Source: Bdellovibrionales bacterium
Lineage (GTDB): Bacteria; Bdellovibrionota; UBA1018; CAIMNF01
DNA: 51,651 bases
Direction: 5' to 3'
Assembly (NCBI GenBank): GCA_947372355.1
Contig: CANBTI010000013.1
Span: forward strand, 1 to 51,651
In this document: positions 15,294 through 23,190 of the stretch, piece by piece
How positions within the stretch are numbered: the stretch's first letter is position 1
Layout of the letters: the number at the start of each line of letters is the position of its first letter
Notes under the pieces: model-generated
What the model saw: only the letters and a program-made list of their open reading frames with translations
Told to the model about the DNA's origin: nothing
Databases searched by the model: none
Position numbers and translations under genes: made by a program

Positions 15294-16256
15294 ATGAATC
15301 AGCAAAAAATCTTATTAACAATACTACTTTTAACCGCTTTCGGATGTGGATCAAAAGATCAGCCGGTAAGTTCACGTTTGCCAGAATCATCACCGATCAC
15401 CGCTGATCGTGGTACTGAACAACAAACCATTCAACTAGGACAAGCGATCACTCAAATCGAAATGAACCATAAAGAAATGGAAACCATTTTTGAAACAAGG
15501 GATGTTCCTTCTACTTGTACCCGCGTTGTTCAAAGTGGAACTCGTACTGAGTGTCACACTGAAAATGATCGCCAATGTAGAGATGTTTCATTTCCTGTTT
15601 GTAGAAATGAATCGGAAAATGTTTGTGTGAATGTTCCTGATCGCGTTTGTCATACGGAGCAGTTTCCAGTTTGCCAATCTATTCCACGTAGAGTTTGCGA
15701 ATCAGTTCAAAAGTGCGAAACCGTCAATGATCAAGTTTGCCATGGAACTCCTCCAAACCAATCTTGCACCACTGTTCCTCGTAGAGTTTGTCATGCGGAA
15801 CAAGCATGTCATACGGAGAGCGATCAAGTTTGTCATAATGAATCTCGTGAAAGATGTGAGCAAGTGAATCGTCCTGTTTGTCACACAGAAACTCACCAAT
15901 CTTGCCATAGTGAAACCAGACAAGAGTGTACCAATGTTCCTCGTCAGTCTTGCATGGAAGTTCCGGTAACCACTCAGCAACAATATCCTTGTATGCAGCC
16001 TCAGCAGGTTCCAGTGGGTGAGCGTTTGAGTCTTCACACTCTTGCTCAGGTACGAATCAATTTACTGAATCCAAGAAACTTAGATGTTTCTCAAGATCAA
16101 TTGATCGTAACCATGAATCAAGGCATGATTTCAGCGGTAGCGAGAAGTGCGAAGGGGATTCAATACCAAATTCGCGAAGTTTCTCACTATGTAAACCGCA
16201 TCAGTGACACTGAAGAAGTGATCACCGAAGTTCTTGAAGTAACAGCAATGTACTAG
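15294..16256 (+). CDS. Lipoprotein with cysteine octad repeats
   Basis: The ATG at 15294 follows an AAGGGGGG Shine-Dalgarno. The signal peptide (MNQQKILLTILLLTAFGC) ends in a somewhat atypical lipobox with C at residue 18. The central part, about residues 78-235, contains 20 cysteines spaced almost strictly every eight residues (C-x7-C, with two C-x5-C steps). The repeat unit resembles C-H-T-E-x-x-x-V or C-x-x-V-P-R-R-V. The C-terminal 90 residues have no cysteines and look like a beta domain. Expected location is the outer membrane or periplasm. I know no characterised bacterial family with this pattern; disulfide ladder or metal binding are both possible. Confidence 0.8.
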   Translation: MNQQKILLTILLLTAFGCGSKDQPVSSRLPESSPITADRGTEQQTIQLGQAITQIEMNHKEMETIFETRDVPSTCTRVVQSGTRTECHTENDRQCRDVSFPVCRNESENVCVNVPDRVCHTEQFPVCQSIPRRVCESVQKCETVNDQVCHGTPPNQSCTTVPRRVCHAEQACHTESDQVCHNESRERCEQVNRPVCHTETHQSCHSETRQECTNVPRQSCMEVPVTTQQQYPCMQPQQVPVGERLSLHTLAQVRINLLNPRNLDVSQDQLIVTMNQGMISAVARSAKGIQYQIREVSHYVNRISDTEEVITEVLEVTAMY

Positions 16257-17294
16257 CTACTTTTTAATGGGATCGATGACCGTCTCAGCCTGTCCTTTAG
16301 GGTTGAGACGGGTCACTTTAGTGCGAGTGACTCTGATTTCTTTCACTTCAGCCTGATCACCAAATTTTTCACTTAAATTTTCAAGTTCAAAAGGGAGCAG
16401 CTGTCTGGCTCCCTTTCTTCCTGGGTGAAGTCGCCATTGATGAGCACAGTTTTTTGAACAAGTATCTTGTTTGATTTCTTCTTGAGTGCAAGTGACACAA
16501 ATTTTTTCATGGAAATCGCATCTTTTGCATTCAATTTCGGTATCTGCAGGTTGGCCACAATGTGGGCAAAGAGTATAGCGGGTGGATGCTCCTAGTTTTT
16601 GATCAACTGAAACGCGGTGATCAAAAACAAAACATTCCCCATCGTATTGATCATTGGGATACTCGGCGAGATAATTTAAAATTCCACCTTCAAGCTGATA
16701 AACTTCATCGTATCCTTGTTTTTGAAGTTCTAAGATTCCTTTTTCACAGCGAATGCCACCGGTGCAAAAAATAAGCATTTTTTTATCTTTTTTGATTCCT
16801 TGTTTTTCAATGTATTCAGGAAAATCAGTGAATTTTTCAATGTTCGGATTGAGTGCGCCCTTGAAGGTTCCGATATTGTATTCATACCAATTACGGGTAT
16901 CGATCATCACGTAATCATTTTCTTCTTTTAAAACTTTATTCCATTCGGTGGGGGAAAGATGGTGGTTTTTTCCTTCCGGAGGCATCACATCGGGTAATCC
17001 TGCGGTAACGATTTCATCTCTGATTTTTACTTTGTAGCGGCGAAAAGGAGGACGATCGCATTCGGAATCTTTAAAGGCAATTTTTGGAGCCTTAAAATAA
17101 CTGGAGATCCATTGCTTAAATAATTCTAAATTTTCTTTTGAAGGGGAGGAACAAGTGGTGTTGATGCCTTCGTTTCCGAGTACGAGTAATCCTCGAACAT
17201 TGAGTTCTTCGGCCTTATTTTCAAGATCAGATTTAATGTTTTCAAGATTCTCTAGGCGAGTGAAATGATAGAAAGCGGAAATATAATAGGTCAT
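16257..17294 (-). CDS. trhO: tRNA uridine(34) hydroxylase, rhodanese family
   Basis: The start is set at the ATG at 17294 because a GAGAGGAG Shine-Dalgarno lies 8 bp upstream; the longer frame is not needed. The 345-residue product has the N-terminal acylphosphatase-like domain (ISAFYHFTRLENLENIK, GNEGINTTCSS). It continues with a rhodanese domain with the catalytic cysteine in FCTGGIRCEKG and a C-terminal cysteine-rich zinc-binding region (CPHCGQPADTEIECKRC, then CVTC). TrhO (YceA) uses oxygen and prephenate-derived chemistry to make 5-hydroxyuridine at the tRNA wobble base. The gene is convergent with the lipoprotein gene, directly adjacent. Confidence 0.93.
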   Translation of the reverse strand: MTYYISAFYHFTRLENLENIKSDLENKAEELNVRGLLVLGNEGINTTCSSPSKENLELFKQWISSYFKAPKIAFKDSECDRPPFRRYKVKIRDEIVTAGLPDVMPPEGKNHHLSPTEWNKVLKEENDYVMIDTRNWYEYNIGTFKGALNPNIEKFTDFPEYIEKQGIKKDKKMLIFCTGGIRCEKGILELQKQGYDEVYQLEGGILNYLAEYPNDQYDGECFVFDHRVSVDQKLGASTRYTLCPHCGQPADTEIECKRCDFHEKICVTCTQEEIKQDTCSKNCAHQWRLHPGRKGARQLLPFELENLSEKFGDQAEVKEIRVTRTKVTRLNPKGQAETVIDPIKK

Positions 17295-17429
17295 GATCGG
17301 CTCCTCTCCAGAGTTCAAGTCTGGTGGTTGTTTGAGATAGGTATAATTTACTTTTCCTAAAATGTAAAATCCTGTGTATTTACGCAACGCAGCTCAGTTA
17401 CTATTTTAATTAAGGTACGCAAATTGAGC

Positions 17430-17897
17430 ATGAAATATAAAGTTCTCATCGTTTGTTTAGGTAATATTTGTAGATCTCCGCTAGCGGCGGGATTGCTGAA
17501 CTTCGCTGCTGAAGCTAAGGGACTCGCTGATCATTTGGAAATTGATTCTGCCGGCACCAATTCAAATCACATCGGGCAAGCTCCTGATCCTCGCTCTCAA
17601 ACGGTAGCAGCCAATCATGGTTTTGTTCTCACCCACGAAGGACGCCAAATCGATGAAGAGGATCTGGATTATTTTGATGAAATATTGGTGATGGATGATT
17701 CCATTCATCAAGCAGTGATGGCCATCGCAAAAACGGCAAAGCAAAAATCAAAAGTGCGACTCATTACCGAATACGATCCTCGGAAAGATAAATTGAACGA
17801 AGTAGTAGATCCATATCATATGGAACTGGAGCAGTTTGAAGAAATGTATGAGCAACTTTGGTATTGCTGTATGGGATTTTTACGTCAAGCGAGATGA
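17430..17897 (+). CDS. Low-molecular-weight protein tyrosine phosphatase
   Basis: The 155-residue product from the ATG at 17430 has the C-x5-R-S active-site loop at its N-terminus (VCLGNICRSPLAAGLL) and the general-acid aspartate in VVDPYHME near the C-terminus. Length and order match the cytoplasmic LMW-PTP family. A TTG six bases upstream is the only other start. The 3' end overlaps the convergent FliG-like gene by 13 bp. The 5' region at 17390-17399 is complementary to part of the predicted RNA at 18.3-18.7 kb. Confidence 0.93.
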   Translation: MKYKVLIVCLGNICRSPLAAGLLNFAAEAKGLADHLEIDSAGTNSNHIGQAPDPRSQTVAANHGFVLTHEGRQIDEEDLDYFDEILVMDDSIHQAVMAIAKTAKQKSKVRLITEYDPRKDKLNEVVDPYHMELEQFEEMYEQLWYCCMGFLRQAR

Positions 17898-18313
17898 ATC
17901 TCACCCTTTTCATGTAACTCACGTGCCTGTTCCGTGATTTTTTCCTGAGCTAGTTTTACATCCGAGAGTTTACTCGGGCCAATGGATTGAATTTCCTCTT
18001 CAAGAGCTCGCGCTTGGCGCTCTCCTAATTTTGAAAATAATTTGGTTTTTAAATCGGGTTCCAATCCTCTGAGTGAAAGAGCAAAAAGGGAAGTGGGATG
18101 GGCTCGAATCACTTTTTGAAGCTCGATCGATTCAAGCGCCAGAACTTGGTTAAAATTAAATAAACCTTTTCTCAGTTTGATTGCCAACTCAGGATCTTGA
18201 GCGGCAATGCCGAGCAGAATTTTTTCACGATGTTCAGAATCAAGTGCACTCAAGAGTAGTGCAGCTTCTTTTTTGCCATCAATTTTTATGTCACCATTGT
18301 TAGGATTGCTCAT
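17885..18313 (-). CDS. Stand-alone FliG-like domain protein
   Basis: The 142-residue protein aligns by eye with FliG motor-switch sequences: an opening KKEAALLLSALDSEHREKILLGI like the FliG N-terminal helix bundle, then LFNFNQVLALESIELQKVIRAHPTSLF like the middle/C-terminal armadillo region, quoted in part. The segment GPSKLSDVKLAQEKITEQARELHEKGEI is typical of the FliG end before the extreme C-terminus. Full FliG is about 330-340 residues, so this is a shortened relative lacking one or more domains. No flagellar gene is adjacent. A terminator lies only about 13 bp upstream of its ATG, and no Shine-Dalgarno is evident, so its expression may be conditional. Confidence 0.65.
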   Translation of the reverse strand: MSNPNNGDIKIDGKKEAALLLSALDSEHREKILLGIAAQDPELAIKLRKGLFNFNQVLALESIELQKVIRAHPTSLFALSLRGLEPDLKTKLFSKLGERQARALEEEIQSIGPSKLSDVKLAQEKITEQARELHEKGEIHLA

Positions 18314-18325
18314 AGCTCATTTTAA

Positions 18326-18359
18326 CAAAAAAAAAGACCCGAGACAAATGCTCGGGTCT
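18326..18359 (-). terminator. Intrinsic terminator of the minus-strand RNA
   Basis: On the minus strand AGACCCGAG (18359-18351) pairs with CTCGGGTCT (18343-18335) across a 7-nt loop. A run of nine U's follows at once (18335-18327). Nine paired bases plus a U-tract make this a strong terminator, located just upstream of the FliG-like start at 18313. Confidence 0.92.
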
Positions 18360-18656
18360 AAACGTCATTAAGACAATTTATTTAAGGGGGGGGGTAGATC
18401 GTCGCCAATGAAGTATATCATTTTTAGGCTCCCTAACCGTCCATTCCCTATGATTTAATATTTAATTGTATTTTCACTAGCTGTAGCTGATCAACCTGGC
18501 CAGGCTGAAGACTACAGTTCACGAGCTTCGCTGATATCTAGCGCCTCACTCGTGCCTATCTTACCGTCGGAACCTCACACATATTCGAACAATTTTATCG
18601 TCTTTTGCGTTAGATGCCAGCTCAGTTGCTGCGTTTATTTTCATTCAAGCCCCCTT
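18327..18656 (-). ncRNA. Candidate structured non-coding RNA, about 320-330 nt, unassigned
   Basis: No reading frame of useful length occupies this stretch on either strand, while it is bounded by a consensus promoter and a strong terminator. The predicted 5' end (AAGGGGGC) pairs with CCCCCCCCCTT near the 3' end (plus-strand 18650-18659 with 18381-18390), closing the molecule. Inside are a two-part hairpin (CACGAG 18520-18525 with CTCGTG 18549-18554, enclosing CGCT/AGCG), a stem CTGTAG/CTACAG (18481-18486 with 18512-18517) around the palindrome CCTGGCCAGG, and a small hairpin AATGA/TCATT (18407-18422). Consensus elements of tmRNA, RNase P RNA, SRP RNA and 6S RNA were looked for and not found. 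It may alternatively be a long leader for the FliG-like gene. Confidence 0.72.
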
Positions 18657-18662
18657 AAAACT

Positions 18663-18691
18663 AGTATCTCATCTTCAATTGTTAGGGTCAA
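18663..18691 (-). promoter_or_regulatory. Sigma-70 promoter of the candidate RNA
   Basis: On the minus strand TTGACC (18691-18686) and GATACT (18668-18663) are spaced by exactly 17 bp. The expected start point, about 7 nt downstream, falls at the first bases of the closing stem of the RNA. Confidence 0.75.
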
Positions 18692-18767
18692 TTAATATTT
18701 AAACTTTGTGTAAAAAATATTAATTAAAAAGTTGAATAAAATCGAGGTGGGTCAAAAAGGACAGCGT

Positions 18768-18804
18768 AAAAAAATAAAAAAGCCGTTCATTTTCATGAAC
18801 AGCT
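18768..18804 (-). terminator. Intrinsic terminator of the cyclophilin gene
   Basis: On the minus strand AGCTGTTCAT (18804-18795) and ATGAACGGCT (18790-18781) form a 10-bp stem with one G-U pair and a GAAA tetraloop, followed by a U-rich tract (18780-18768). It sits about 30 bp after the stop codon of the peptidyl-prolyl isomerase gene. Confidence 0.92.
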
Positions 18805-18834
18805 TCTCTATATTTGATTTTAGATTTAAATAAA

Positions 18835-19425
18835 TTATTTATTAATTTTAATGTTCTCAATCTTTACTTCTTTAGTCGGGCGATCCATTGATCCACGATC
18901 TACTTTAGAGATTTTCATCACTACATCCATGCCTGAAGTGACTTCACCAAAAATAGTGTGATGGCCATTTAAGTGTTGAGTGGGAGCAACGGTGATGAAA
19001 AATTGTGATCCATTTGAATTCGGGCCAGAGTTAGCCATCGCTAAAATTCCTGGTTTAGAGAAGCTATCGAGTGGACCCACTTCATCTTGAAATTTATATC
19101 CTGGTCCGCCGATGCCTTGACCAAGTGGATCTCCACCTTGAATCATGAAATCAGGAATCACACGGTGGAAAATAGTTCCATTGTAGAGAGATTTACCCTT
19201 CATGGATTTTCCAGTTTTTGGATCTGTCCATTCTTTGGTTCCGGTAGCAAGACCAATAAAGTTCTCAACCGTCAGTGGAGCTTTATCTTTAAATAAAGTA
19301 ACCGTGATGGTTCCCATATTGGTTTTGATTACTGCAGTGGGGTTTTTCTTTGCTTCTACTTTTTTATCAGCAGCAAATGAAGGAACAGATGTGAATAAGA
19401 GTGCGAGGATAGTTAATGTTTTCAT
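18835..19425 (-). CDS. Secreted cyclophilin-type peptidyl-prolyl cis-trans isomerase
   Basis: A signal peptide (MKTLTILALLFTSVPSFAA) precedes a complete cyclophilin domain with the active-site arginine in FHRVIPDFMIQGGDP, the downstream GSQFFIT strand, and the HLNGHHTIFGEV ending. The 196-residue protein is expected to be periplasmic and to help fold exported proteins. A clear terminator follows the stop codon. The upstream DUF2461 gene ends only 10 bp before its start, so the three minus-strand genes from 20828 downward may form one unit. Confidence 0.95.
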   Translation of the reverse strand: MKTLTILALLFTSVPSFAADKKVEAKKNPTAVIKTNMGTITVTLFKDKAPLTVENFIGLATGTKEWTDPKTGKSMKGKSLYNGTIFHRVIPDFMIQGGDPLGQGIGGPGYKFQDEVGPLDSFSKPGILAMANSGPNSNGSQFFITVAPTQHLNGHHTIFGEVTSGMDVVMKISKVDRGSMDRPTKEVKIENIKINK

Positions 19426-19435
19426 GTTTCAAATT

Positions 19436-20176
19436 TTACTCATCCCAGTCCATTTTGCGCAACTGAACTTTTGGGAGGATATCGATCGAATTCGATTTAG
19501 GCCAGGATTGGGTGTATTGATCTAAGATGCGATTGAGACGCATGATTTGATGCCAGTCTTCAATCAACACATCTGAAAAATTTTTAGAAAAAAGAATCTT
19601 TTTGCTGATGGGGCGCCACACATACCAGCCCGATAATTTTAGCCATTCAAACTTGGGATGATCAAGGGGGTAGTCACGAGGTTTGGTTTTGAGCATTCGC
19701 TCTGTGCCCAGTTCCTTAAAAAGTTTTTTAAAATCACGATCTTCAAATAGTTCCTCAAGCGCTGAGGGATCTTGATCAATCCATTTTCGGATGTGTTTGG
19801 TTTGATCCGCAGAAGGCATGTAGAGTCCGCCGGCTGAAAAGAGATCATCGCCCGAAATGTGAAAATAAAGATTGGGCATACTATCGTAGCGACTCCCAGA
19901 ATCACGGGATACCGAAACCCCGATCCAATCACGAAAAGGGCCCATCGATTGATCTGCTCCGCGGCGAAGTCGAGCATGCTGACGGGTGGGAAAACGATAG
20001 CCCGGCGCTTCAGGCTTAATGGCTAAAGCTGCTTTCTCCATCAAATCTCGCATGGGTTCCACGAGTACTTTTTCATACTCCTCGCGGTTTTTATCCAGCC
20101 ACTCCGATTTTTTTTGACGGGAGGCCTTCACGATAAAATCAAGACTTGCTTGCGAAAATTTTGGAGCACTAGCCAT
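19436..20176 (-). CDS. DUF2461 family protein
   Basis: The start is put at the ATG at 20176, 16 bp after the stop of the esterase gene, with an AGGA Shine-Dalgarno; the longer frame would overlap the esterase. The product has 246 residues. It shows the DUF2461 pattern: an opening F-x-x-x-x-L-x-F-I then WLDKNREEYEKVLVEPMRDLM, a middle YFHISGDDLFSAGGLYMPSADQ, and a late helix region. The biochemical function of this family is unknown. It lies between an esterase and a cyclophilin gene on the same strand. Confidence 0.82.
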   Translation of the reverse strand: MASAPKFSQASLDFIVKASRQKKSEWLDKNREEYEKVLVEPMRDLMEKAALAIKPEAPGYRFPTRQHARLRRGADQSMGPFRDWIGVSVSRDSGSRYDSMPNLYFHISGDDLFSAGGLYMPSADQTKHIRKWIDQDPSALEELFEDRDFKKLFKELGTERMLKTKPRDYPLDHPKFEWLKLSGWYVWRPISKKILFSKNFSDVLIEDWHQIMRLNRILDQYTQSWPKSNSIDILPKVQLRKMDWDE

Positions 20177-20192
20177 GGTTTCAAATCCTATC

Positions 20193-20828
20193 TTAAAGTT
20201 TATCTTCGATCCATTTGCGAATATCACTGAGTTCTAGTTTGGGATCTATCGTATGAGATTTTCGATATTCACGGTAATCCATTTTAAAGCCGCGACTCAT
20301 GAGTTCCTTCATTTGAGACCGAGTGGTTTCGATGTCGAGAACATCATCGATGGTTCCATGGGTAATCAGCCAATCCCCTTCATGAATGTTTTCGGGGCGA
20401 GCTTCCGAGAGTAAATTTTCCACATTAAAGCAGTAACCGCTGATGCCGATGTAACCCTTGAGTTTTTGTGGATAGCGAGAACCAAATTCTAAGGTCATTA
20501 AACAACCTTGCGAAAAACCAAATAAGAAACATTGGTTTGCTTTAAAACCTTGAAGTTCTAGTTCAATAAATAACTCGGATAATAATTGTCGAGAACGGAG
20601 GATTCCGGGTTGTTGGTTGGGCGGAAGATCATACCAACTAAAGCCCTCGTAATAATCATCCGGAGCTTGAAGCAGTAAATAATTCAAATCAGGAAGAGCT
20701 AATTCATTAGGCATCCAAGTGAAGCCTTCAATCGAATCTCCACGACCATGAAGTACGATCATGAGTGATTTTCTTGATCCAGATAAAGACGGAATCCATT
20801 GGTGTACAAAAGTATTTAATTTTTTCAT
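20193..20828 (-). CDS. Carboxylesterase/phospholipase of the alpha/beta hydrolase-2 family
   Basis: The 211-residue product has an oxyanion-loop HGRGDS at residues 27-32, the nucleophile S106 in GFSQG, the acid D161 or D162 in HGTIDDVL, and H192 in RKSHTID. These fit the short carboxylesterase/lysophospholipase family (YpfH-like). There is no signal peptide, so a cytoplasmic enzyme acting on short acyl esters is expected. It is the first gene of the minus-strand group and is divergent from the receiver-domain gene. Confidence 0.9.
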   Translation of the reverse strand: MKKLNTFVHQWIPSLSGSRKSLMIVLHGRGDSIEGFTWMPNELALPDLNYLLLQAPDDYYEGFSWYDLPPNQQPGILRSRQLLSELFIELELQGFKANQCFLFGFSQGCLMTLEFGSRYPQKLKGYIGISGYCFNVENLLSEARPENIHEGDWLITHGTIDDVLDIETTRSQMKELMSRGFKMDYREYRKSHTIDPKLELSDIRKWIEDKL

Positions 20829-20887
20829 AAGGTCAAATTTATGTCAGTATTTACTCTAAACAATTTCTAAAGTATTGTAATATTTAA

Positions 20888-21301
20888 ATGAACGATAACT
20901 TAACATCAATTGAATTAAATAATAGAAAAGCCCATGAGTTTTCTATATTGGTGGTGGATGATGAGCCCGATCTATTAGAGCTCATCGCTGAAGAACTGGC
21001 CATGTCTGGTTTTAAAGTACTCACTGCATCAAGTGGTAATAAGGCTTTCGCTATGATTAAAGAAAACAGGATCGATTTAATCATCACCGATATCCGTATG
21101 CCTGATGGTGATGGAATCGAGTTAATCAGAAATGTTAAAACCATTAATCATAAGGCTCAAATCATTTGCGTAACCGGAAATTCAGTAAAAACGCATTGTG
21201 AACTCATTGATATGGGAGCCTTGGCCGTTTTTGATAAACCCTTTTACATCAAAAAAGTTCAAACGATTATCTACAATGCTTTAGGCATTTCACCCAATTG
21301 A
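20888..21301 (+). CDS. Stand-alone response regulator receiver domain
   Basis: The 137-residue protein is a single receiver domain with all key residues: the acidic pair D24/D25, the phospho-acceptor D68 in ITDIRMPDGDG, T96 in VTGNS and K117 in DKPF. There is no output domain, so it resembles CheY or SpoOF-type relay proteins. It has a short Asn/Glu-rich N-terminal extension of about 16 residues. No kinase gene is adjacent; the nearest histidine kinase in the window is at the far end. No good Shine-Dalgarno precedes the ATG, and the 3' end overlaps the ABC ATPase gene by 12 bp. Confidence 0.93.
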   Translation: MNDNLTSIELNNRKAHEFSILVVDDEPDLLELIAEELAMSGFKVLTASSGNKAFAMIKENRIDLIITDIRMPDGDGIELIRNVKTINHKAQIICVTGNSVKTHCELIDMGALAVFDKPFYIKKVQTIIYNALGISPN

Positions 21302-21946
21302 ACCATCAATCAAGTTGATTTGACGACCAGCCAATTTTGCAAAATCAGGATCATGCGTGATGAGTACGATGGTTGTTTTTTCTTCCTCATGGATTTTCTT
21401 TAACTGATTCATCACTAAATCACCGTTGTGAGTATCGAGATTTCCTGTAGGCTCATCGGCGAATAAAATTTTAGGTCTTAAAATCATGGATCGAGCAATG
21501 GCAACACGCTGTTGTTCACCACCCGAGAGTTGTCCTGAAAAACGGGCAGCCTTATCGGCGATCCCAAAGATATCGAGTAATTCCATCGCCCGAGTTTTAT
21601 TTTTTTCTTCTGCGTGCGTTTTCATCGTCGGCAGTAGAACGTTTTCTAATACCGAGAGTTCAGGCAATAAATAATGGAACTGAAAAACAAATCCAAGTTT
21701 TTGATTGCGAAATGCATGCACTTTTTTTGAGTCCCAAGTAGATGCGTCTTCATCATCAAAAAGCACTTTGCCTTCGCTGGCTTGATCCAGGGTACTTAAA
21801 ATATAGAGTAATGTGGATTTACCTGATCCTGATCTGCCTGTGAGTGCGATGAATTCTCCGGAATTAATGATGAAATCAATTCCATGAAGAACTTCTTGAG
21901 GAGGCATGCCGAACGATTTTTTAATTCCGCGAGCTTCAATTTTCAT
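21290..21946 (-). CDS. ABC transporter ATP-binding protein, LolD/MacB type
   Basis: The 218-residue subunit has Walker A (GRSGSGKST), the signature [13 protein letters not shown], Walker B ([12 protein letters not shown]) and the switch histidine in LITHD. It belongs to the type of ATPase that partners FtsX-like permeases (LolD, MacB N-domain, FtsE). It is the last gene of a three-gene operon, in which the permease stop overlaps its ATG by one base. It would energise the permease from the cytoplasm; export of lipoproteins, peptides or small toxins is typical for the class. Confidence 0.95.
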   Translation of the reverse strand: MKIEARGIKKSFGMPPQEVLHGIDFIINSGEFIALTGRSGSGKSTLLYILSTLDQASEGKVLFDDEDASTWDSKKVHAFRNQKLGFVFQFHYLLPELSVLENVLLPTMKTHAEEKNKTRAMELLDIFGIADKAARFSGQLSGGEQQRVAIARSMILRPKILFADEPTGNLDTHNGDLVMNQLKKIHEEEKTTIVLITHDPDFAKLAGRQINLIDGSIG

Positions 21947-23190
21947 TAGTCAGACCTCATGATATCCATTGGTTCCATTTTTCCTGCAGATCTTGCGGGG
22001 ATGAAACTGGAAAAAGCGGATGATGCAAATGCGGTGGTAAAGCCAATGAGATAAATTCGTGGTGCAAAGCTGATCATCATTTTACCCATTCCCATTGCTC
22101 TTCCTGGTGAAACTTCGATCGTGGAGAGGAGTTTGCAAATGATAAAGCCGATGATGAGGCCGATGAGCCCTCCAATAAAACCAAGAATCATACCTTGAAG
22201 TAAAAACAACTCGGTGATGTCAAATGGCTCATAGCCAATCGATCTCAAAATGGCGATTTCTTTTCGCTTTTGAGTCACTGTCATGCTGAGAACGTTAAAA
22301 ATTCCAAATCCAGCCACGACTAAGATGGCGATGGTCATGGAGTATCGAACAATATCTTGAGTTTTAAATACAGAAAGAGTGCTCTCGTTGATTTGTTCCC
22401 AGCTTTGAACGAGCTCTTGGCTTTTGGCTGAAAGTTCTTGGGCAAACGGAAGTGAGATTTCAGGATCAATCAATTTTACGGTGATATCACTCACTTTACT
22501 AGGAGATCGATTGAGTGATTGGGCATCGACTAAGCGGGTGTAGATCGTTCCTTCATCGGTTCGTTTCATTCCAAATTTAAAAGTACCAATCACTTTGAAG
22601 GGTTGAGACCCTTTGTTTCCTAGCGAGAGCACCAAATAATCGCCGATTCGTGCGCCTACTTTAGAAAGTAAGGCTTCACCCACCATGATTTGATTTGCGC
22701 CTTTGGAGAGATCTTTAAATGAACCAACAGTCATGTAGGGTTCAAGATTAGAAACTCGTAATTGATCATCAGGATTGATACCGATGAGTTGCGTAGTGGT
22801 AGTTACTTTTGCAAATTGAGTGATCACAGGAATTTGCAATTGAAGTGCATAAGCAAGAACTCGTGGATCCTTACTGAGGCGTTCTGTCCAACCGGGAACG
22901 TTATCAATGTTGTCTTCGCCTCTGCGGCCCGAAGGTGGGGTAATCCAATGAATCGAGTTTCCTTCTGGAAATAATAAATTTCGAACTTCTGGTTCTGTAA
23001 CCGGTTCATCACGGGCTTGAATTCTTACGTGACAATCACTATTGATGAATTGATCCAGTAAGTAAGTTTGAAATCCGAGCATGATTCCTGAAATAGAAAT
23101 ATACCCAGCCGTTCCAAGGGTGATACCGAGGAGGGTGAGGATCGTTTGCTTCTTTTTTGAAAGCAGATATCGGATGGCTAAAAAATTCAC
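21946..23190 (-). CDS. ABC transporter permease, FtsX/MacB type
   Basis: The 414-residue permease has an N-terminal membrane helix (ILTLLGITLGTAGYISISGI) and a large periplasmic domain of about 220 residues. Three C-terminal helices (about 275-300, 325-350, 375-395) carry the FtsX-family signature QKRKEIAILRSIGYEPFDI. Unlike MacB it has no fused ATPase; that is the separate downstream gene. Its ATG overlaps the adaptor stop codon (ATGA), indicating translational coupling. Confidence 0.93.
   Translation of the reverse strand: MNFLAIRYLLSKKKQTILTLLGITLGTAGYISISGIMLGFQTYLLDQFINSDCHVRIQARDEPVTEPEVRNLLFPEGNSIHWITPPSGRRGEDNIDNVPGWTERLSKDPRVLAYALQLQIPVITQFAKVTTTTQLIGINPDDQLRVSNLEPYMTVGSFKDLSKGANQIMVGEALLSKVGARIGDYLVLSLGNKGSQPFKVIGTFKFGMKRTDEGTIYTRLVDAQSLNRSPSKVSDITVKLIDPEISLPFAQELSAKSQELVQSWEQINESTLSVFKTQDIVRYSMTIAILVVAGFGIFNVLSMTVTQKRKEIAILRSIGYEPFDITELFLLQGMILGFIGGLIGLIIGFIICKLLSTIEVSPGRAMGMGKMMISFAPRIYLIGFTTAFASSAFSSFIPARSAGKMEPMDIMRSD

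Noticed and set aside
18327-18656. tmRNA, RNase P RNA, SRP RNA or 6S RNA at the candidate RNA locus
   Set aside because: A 'TTCCGACGG' string resembles the tmRNA 5' motif, but no tRNA-like 3' end or ALAA-type tag follows. The RNase P and SRP core strings are absent, and the length does not fit 6S RNA.
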